Source: Solirubrobacterales bacterium (GTDB lineage: Bacteria; Actinomycetota; Thermoleophilia; Solirubrobacterales; Solirubrobacteraceae). Taken from it: 8,206 nt of DNA. The notes under the pieces are model-generated. The model did not search any database, was not told the origin of the DNA, and saw only the letters and a program-made list of their open reading frames with translations. The translations under genes and the position numbers were made by a program. Below, piece by piece: positions 6,001 to 8,206 of the stretch. Location of the stretch: positions 1 to 8,206 of the forward strand of contig JAATFK010000500.1 of NCBI GenBank assembly GCA_015655225.1, written 5' to 3'. Every line of letters starts with the position of its first letter. Positions within the stretch are counted from its first letter, which is position 1.

Positions 6001-8206
6001 GAGCTGACGTTCGGCATCTCCGCGAGCGGCCGCGTGCTCGGGCAGCCGTTCCAGGCCGCCGGCGAGTTCGCCAGCTCGGGCTACTGCCTGACCGGCGCGT
6101 TCGGCAGCTTCACGCCCGACGGGCTGACGAGCGGCGGCGCCGACCGGCCGCTGGTCGACGGGGTCCGGCTCGCCTACGCGAGCAGAGCCGCCGACGTGAC
6201 GGTCGCCGGTCGCGCGATCAGACTCGGCGCCGGCGACGTGCGCCTGAGCGGCGAGCTGAACCTGCCGGCCAACCGCCTGCCCGACCAGCTCCGCGACGTG
6301 CTCGGCGGCCACGCCGACCTCTCGCTCGCGCTCACGCGCGACGGCGACTCCTACGGGCTCTCCGGCGCGGCGCGCTTCACGTTCGCCCAGCCGGTCTACC
6401 TGCTCGGCTCCGCGTCGCGTCCCGACGAGGCGCGACTCGGGCTGACGGGCGCCGAGCTGTCGTTCGACTACAGCGCCGCCAGCAGCCTGCGGCTGGAGAT
6501 GGCGGCGAAGGCCGCGCTGCAGACGCCGGCGAACGAGGCGAGAGGGATCCCCGCTTCGCGCACGCCGCTGTTCCTGGCCGCCGGCGTGAACCTCGGCACG
6601 CCGTCGGTCACCGTCAGCGCCGGCGTCGACACGACCGACCCGGCGCTCGCGGACGGGACCGTCCACAACGCCTTCGGCCAGGCCGGCCTCGACGTGCGGC
6701 GGCTGCTCGTCTCCGCCTCGCTGGGCGCCGACACGTCGGTCGGGATCGCCGCCGACGCGACGCTCCCGGACGGCTGGACGCGCTCGCTCGGGATGCCCGA
6801 CCGCACGCCCGCGAAGGTCGCCTTCAGCATCTCGCAGACGGCGCCGTGCCTCGAGCTGGAGGTCGGCAAGCTCCCGGACGCCGAGGGCAGCCCGAGACCC
6901 CAGCCGTCGATCCTGAGACTGGGCGCGCTGAGCGCGAGCTACGCCCAGATCGTCGTCGCGCCGACCGGCTGCACGATCGGCAACCCGGCGCCGGGCAAGC
7001 CCGGCTACCGCATCGACCCGGGCTTCGCGTTCGCGTTCGACGGCCAGGTGGGACCGGTCCCGGTGACGTTCGCCGCGGCCCTGCGCAAGTACAACACGGC
7101 CGACTTCGCCCTCAGAGGCAGCGTCCGCGTCGGCGCGTTCGAGGCCGGCCCGGTCAGCTTCCGCCGCACCTCGCTCGACCTCGACATCGACACCGGGGCG
7201 GCCAACCGCCACGTCGACGTGGCGTTCTCGGGCGGCCTCGACGCGGGCGAGTCGACGATCGACGTCCAGGGCCGCTTCCGCGCCGACGCGAACGCGATCA
7301 GCGCGTCCCTCAGAGGCAACGGCCGGCTGCGCTTCGCCGGCACGACGTTCGCGGAGGGCTCGGTCGACGCCCAGCTCGACTTCGCCAGAACGGACGGGTC
7401 GTGGAGCGCGAGAACCGCCGACGTGAAGGCGCGCACGACGATCCTCGGCGCCGAGGCGGGGCTCCTGCTCTCCTACCGCGACGGCGCCGTCGCGACCGCC
7501 GCCGGCGCGTTCCAGTACAGCGCGAGCGTCGGCCCGCTCGGCGTCCGCGCGGGCGCGCTGTTCGCCTACGCGCCGGAGGGCGTGCGGCTCGACGGCGACC
7601 CGCGCAGCTGCTCGGTCTCGCAGCTGACGCCGCAGAAGGACGCGAAGGAGCTGATCGTGCGGCTCTGCAGCTCGATGCGGCTCGGTCCGCTCTCGCACGA
7701 CTCGACGTTCACGGTCTCGCTGCCGCAGCGCTGGGACCTCGACTTCGCGGTCCCGCGCAGCGAGGTCGGCATCTACCTCGCGAGCGTCTACCTCCAGGGC
7801 GAGCTCCACGCCTCCCTGCAGGTGAGCCTCAGCGGCCTGCACTTCTGGGTCCGCAGCGGCAACGCCCGCGCCGGCGGCTGCCTCAACATGTTCTTCTGGA
7901 GCAAGTGCGCCGACGGGATCAACGTCACCTTCAACCCCAACAGCGGCCGCTTCGAGGGCAGCTTCATCGGGATCCCGGTCAGCTGGGGCTCCGACAGCTG
8001 GCGGGCGACCCCGGCGCCGAGCGTGACCGGGCCGGCGGAGCCGGTCGTCGGCGCCGGCGACCGCGTCTACGTCGCCCGCGCCGAGCGCGCGACGTTCGAC
8101 ACGCGGGCGAGCGGGACGGCGCCGTGGCGGCGCACGACGTTCGCGCCGCCAAGAGGCGGGTCGGTCGTCGCGGGCGCGACGTTCGACCCCGACCGGCGTG
8201 AGATCA
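3085..8206 (+). CDS. Giant secreted beta-rich multidomain protein (3' end cut by window)
   Basis: The frame from ATG 3085 has no stop to the window end: 1707 codons are visible and the C-terminus is missing. Residues 1-45 are a signal peptide with a longish n-region, a core at about 21-36 and cleavage near A-T-A 39-44. Residues about 110-200 resemble a DUF11-type repeat (ALPAGY, GWTC159, IRC169). Residues about 240-331 and 373-452 resemble PKD/REJ-type Ig folds (VDYRWRVVC, then RFELTARD; VRIDATPQGG, then VRWSVVRGP). An Arg/Ala linker (453-480) leads into more than 1200 residues of alternating hydrophobic/polar beta-strand sequence with no family I recognise. The motif LP[ED]GW recurs at 566, 616 and 1227. 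The 16 cysteines fall in eight successive pairs. Ala/Pro/Glu/Asp-rich linkers lie at about 695-727 and 946-970. Codons end overwhelmingly in G or C in this phase. It is likely a surface adhesin, scaffold or exported matrix protein; this is inference, and no catalytic motif is seen. Confidence 0.9.
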   Translation, partial: MHDAGGPTTTDHLGRGRAPRALVALAVALLAALGVSGGATAATAAPSSFLPVALPVAVPASVTSSGYAPLGDVSQSEAFDGQTSTATAVDRPGQRAALIGALGVGVTGDTPLRAGGSGSVTISLSRQVDRPVVVRDTRLTIALPAGYRSGGVVAPGWTCTTLSPGTIRCSAPRAVAAGSQAAVRLGLVARRAGRAQVRVSASWREGNRARTGRGTATFTVRRPLAVHVTTPRRQVLGDGAGVDSAPLVLTGRLGRHDAGLPVDYRWRVVCATGDCPKLHWDAPTSGRASGAVVTAQVRVPAVRRATRLRFELTARDWRGSARATTSVVVLPQREAHLSPGAKRLKVVPRGTVKTREYVSRLRVTRAIELSGSALAGPKAGQRVRIDATPQGGELHHVRWSVVRGPRALLRGRPVNQSSLSFVVPRGVRQLTIGVRGTVSGRVVRTRATVHVVATIRRPARRAAKAALLSPTGAAARAADTSTFCTLWDAAAGGAADAGTGDAPIALPDGTSITLGDAVASGTDCADGDARIAFARGEVRVGATTFDDVAGTVTAGGVSLTSGWLVLPEGWWTGLPSRLHVEPGSAGQWGAGLSDDAWGPLRARIDLDDGVELLPLPEGWTFPQGQSTLDYVPSSKTFALHSVAQAPAGQGGKVTLDGSITLGGATTVTIDAQKLVTLDGVGDDAVALSGEGRLQTNPEAAEEPPAAEGARAAAAGPLARAAHTPAGGASTLTGSLTLRTDPAGGLVPLTSNVALSDVVARWDTSGIDVSTAIDVQTARGTLAATASGQFTSTSQWRLAVRQARPFSLGDGITMQDVEGSIERTPSESGDAAQDAFTVSLTGAVNGWSPSPALTDLSIRGAITNACTDEEPSCSTKQVRLAMEVRGKAHVRDQTVPWYGIAAVNLSTFAIRFEGGAELTDFGPDALHLSNVQLRLTNGGPAWCRPSGASAASAAADDDQQPAAPSPTTLDADQELTFGISASGRVLGQPFQAAGEFASSGYCLTGAFGSFTPDGLTSGGADRPLVDGVRLAYASRAADVTVAGRAIRLGAGDVRLSGELNLPANRLPDQLRDVLGGHADLSLALTRDGDSYGLSGAARFTFAQPVYLLGSASRPDEARLGLTGAELSFDYSAASSLRLEMAAKAALQTPANEARGIPASRTPLFLAAGVNLGTPSVTVSAGVDTTDPALADGTVHNAFGQAGLDVRRLLVSASLGADTSVGIAADATLPDGWTRSLGMPDRTPAKVAFSISQTAPCLELEVGKLPDAEGSPRPQPSILRLGALSASYAQIVVAPTGCTIGNPAPGKPGYRIDPGFAFAFDGQVGPVPVTFAAALRKYNTADFALRGSVRVGAFEAGPVSFRRTSLDLDIDTGAANRHVDVAFSGGLDAGESTIDVQGRFRADANAISASLRGNGRLRFAGTTFAEGSVDAQLDFARTDGSWSARTADVKARTTILGAEAGLLLSYRDGAVATAAGAFQYSASVGPLGVRAGALFAYAPEGVRLDGDPRSCSVSQLTPQKDAKELIVRLCSSMRLGPLSHDSTFTVSLPQRWDLDFAVPRSEVGIYLASVYLQGELHASLQVSLSGLHFWVRSGNARAGGCLNMFFWSKCADGINVTFNPNSGRFEGSFIGIPVSWGSDSWRATPAPSVTGPAEPVVGAGDRVYVARAERATFDTRASGTAPWRRTTFAPPRGGSVVAGATFDPDRREI

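Noticed and set aside
4971..6017. A 348-codon minus-strand frame
   Set aside because: It is fully antisense to the well-supported giant protein, with Ser/Ala/Val-rich composition and no domain.
559..7842. A 2427-codon open frame on the minus strand
   Set aside because: Its translation is Arg/Ala/Gly/Val-rich low-complexity sequence without domains. It lies antisense across the stop and start of real genes, and it is explained by scarcity of stop codons in very GC-rich DNA opposite genuine coding.
987..8201. A 2404-codon open frame on the plus strand in another phase
   Set aside because: The product is dominated by Arg/Pro/Ala with no signal peptide or domain. It overlaps two genes that have signal peptides, motifs and G/C-ending codons in a different phase.

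Overview
The window is very high-GC DNA with almost exclusively G- or C-ending codons. All believable genes read in one direction. Together with Sec-type signal peptides and long secreted multidomain proteins, this suggests an actinobacterium. A deep-branching soil lineage such as Solirubrobacterales/Conexibacter would fit, but that is a guess from style, not an identification. One oddity runs through the window: AGA, normally rare at this GC, is a regular arginine codon in all three genes.

Layout: (1) 21-815, a complete secreted DUF4344-type putative zinc metallopeptidase with an HEIGH motif and a downstream GREED motif. (2) 823-3030, starting 7 bases later, a 735-residue secreted protein. 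Its N-terminal half resembles the zinc-dependent phospholipase C/P1 nuclease/HET-C superfamily. Its C-terminal half looks like a von Willebrand factor A (VWA) domain with a degenerate metal site, split by a long low-complexity insert. (3) 3085 to beyond the right edge, the first 1707 codons of a giant secreted protein. It has a signal peptide, a DUF11-like module, two PKD/Ig-like modules and then over 1200 residues of beta-rich sequence I cannot assign. This third gene has no stop codon inside the window, so a search for complete ORFs would miss it. Longer Arg-rich open frames on other phases also lie across it.

The three genes are tightly spaced (7 and 54 bases), co-directional and probably co-transcribed. 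All three products appear to be exported, and each has an even number of cysteines, in keeping with disulphide-stabilised extracellular proteins. A reasonable but unproven reading is an extracellular or cell-surface module: a large adhesin-like or scaffold protein with a predicted lipase/nuclease-fold enzyme and a metallopeptidase. I saw no RNA genes, CRISPR arrays, insertion sequences or convincing terminators.
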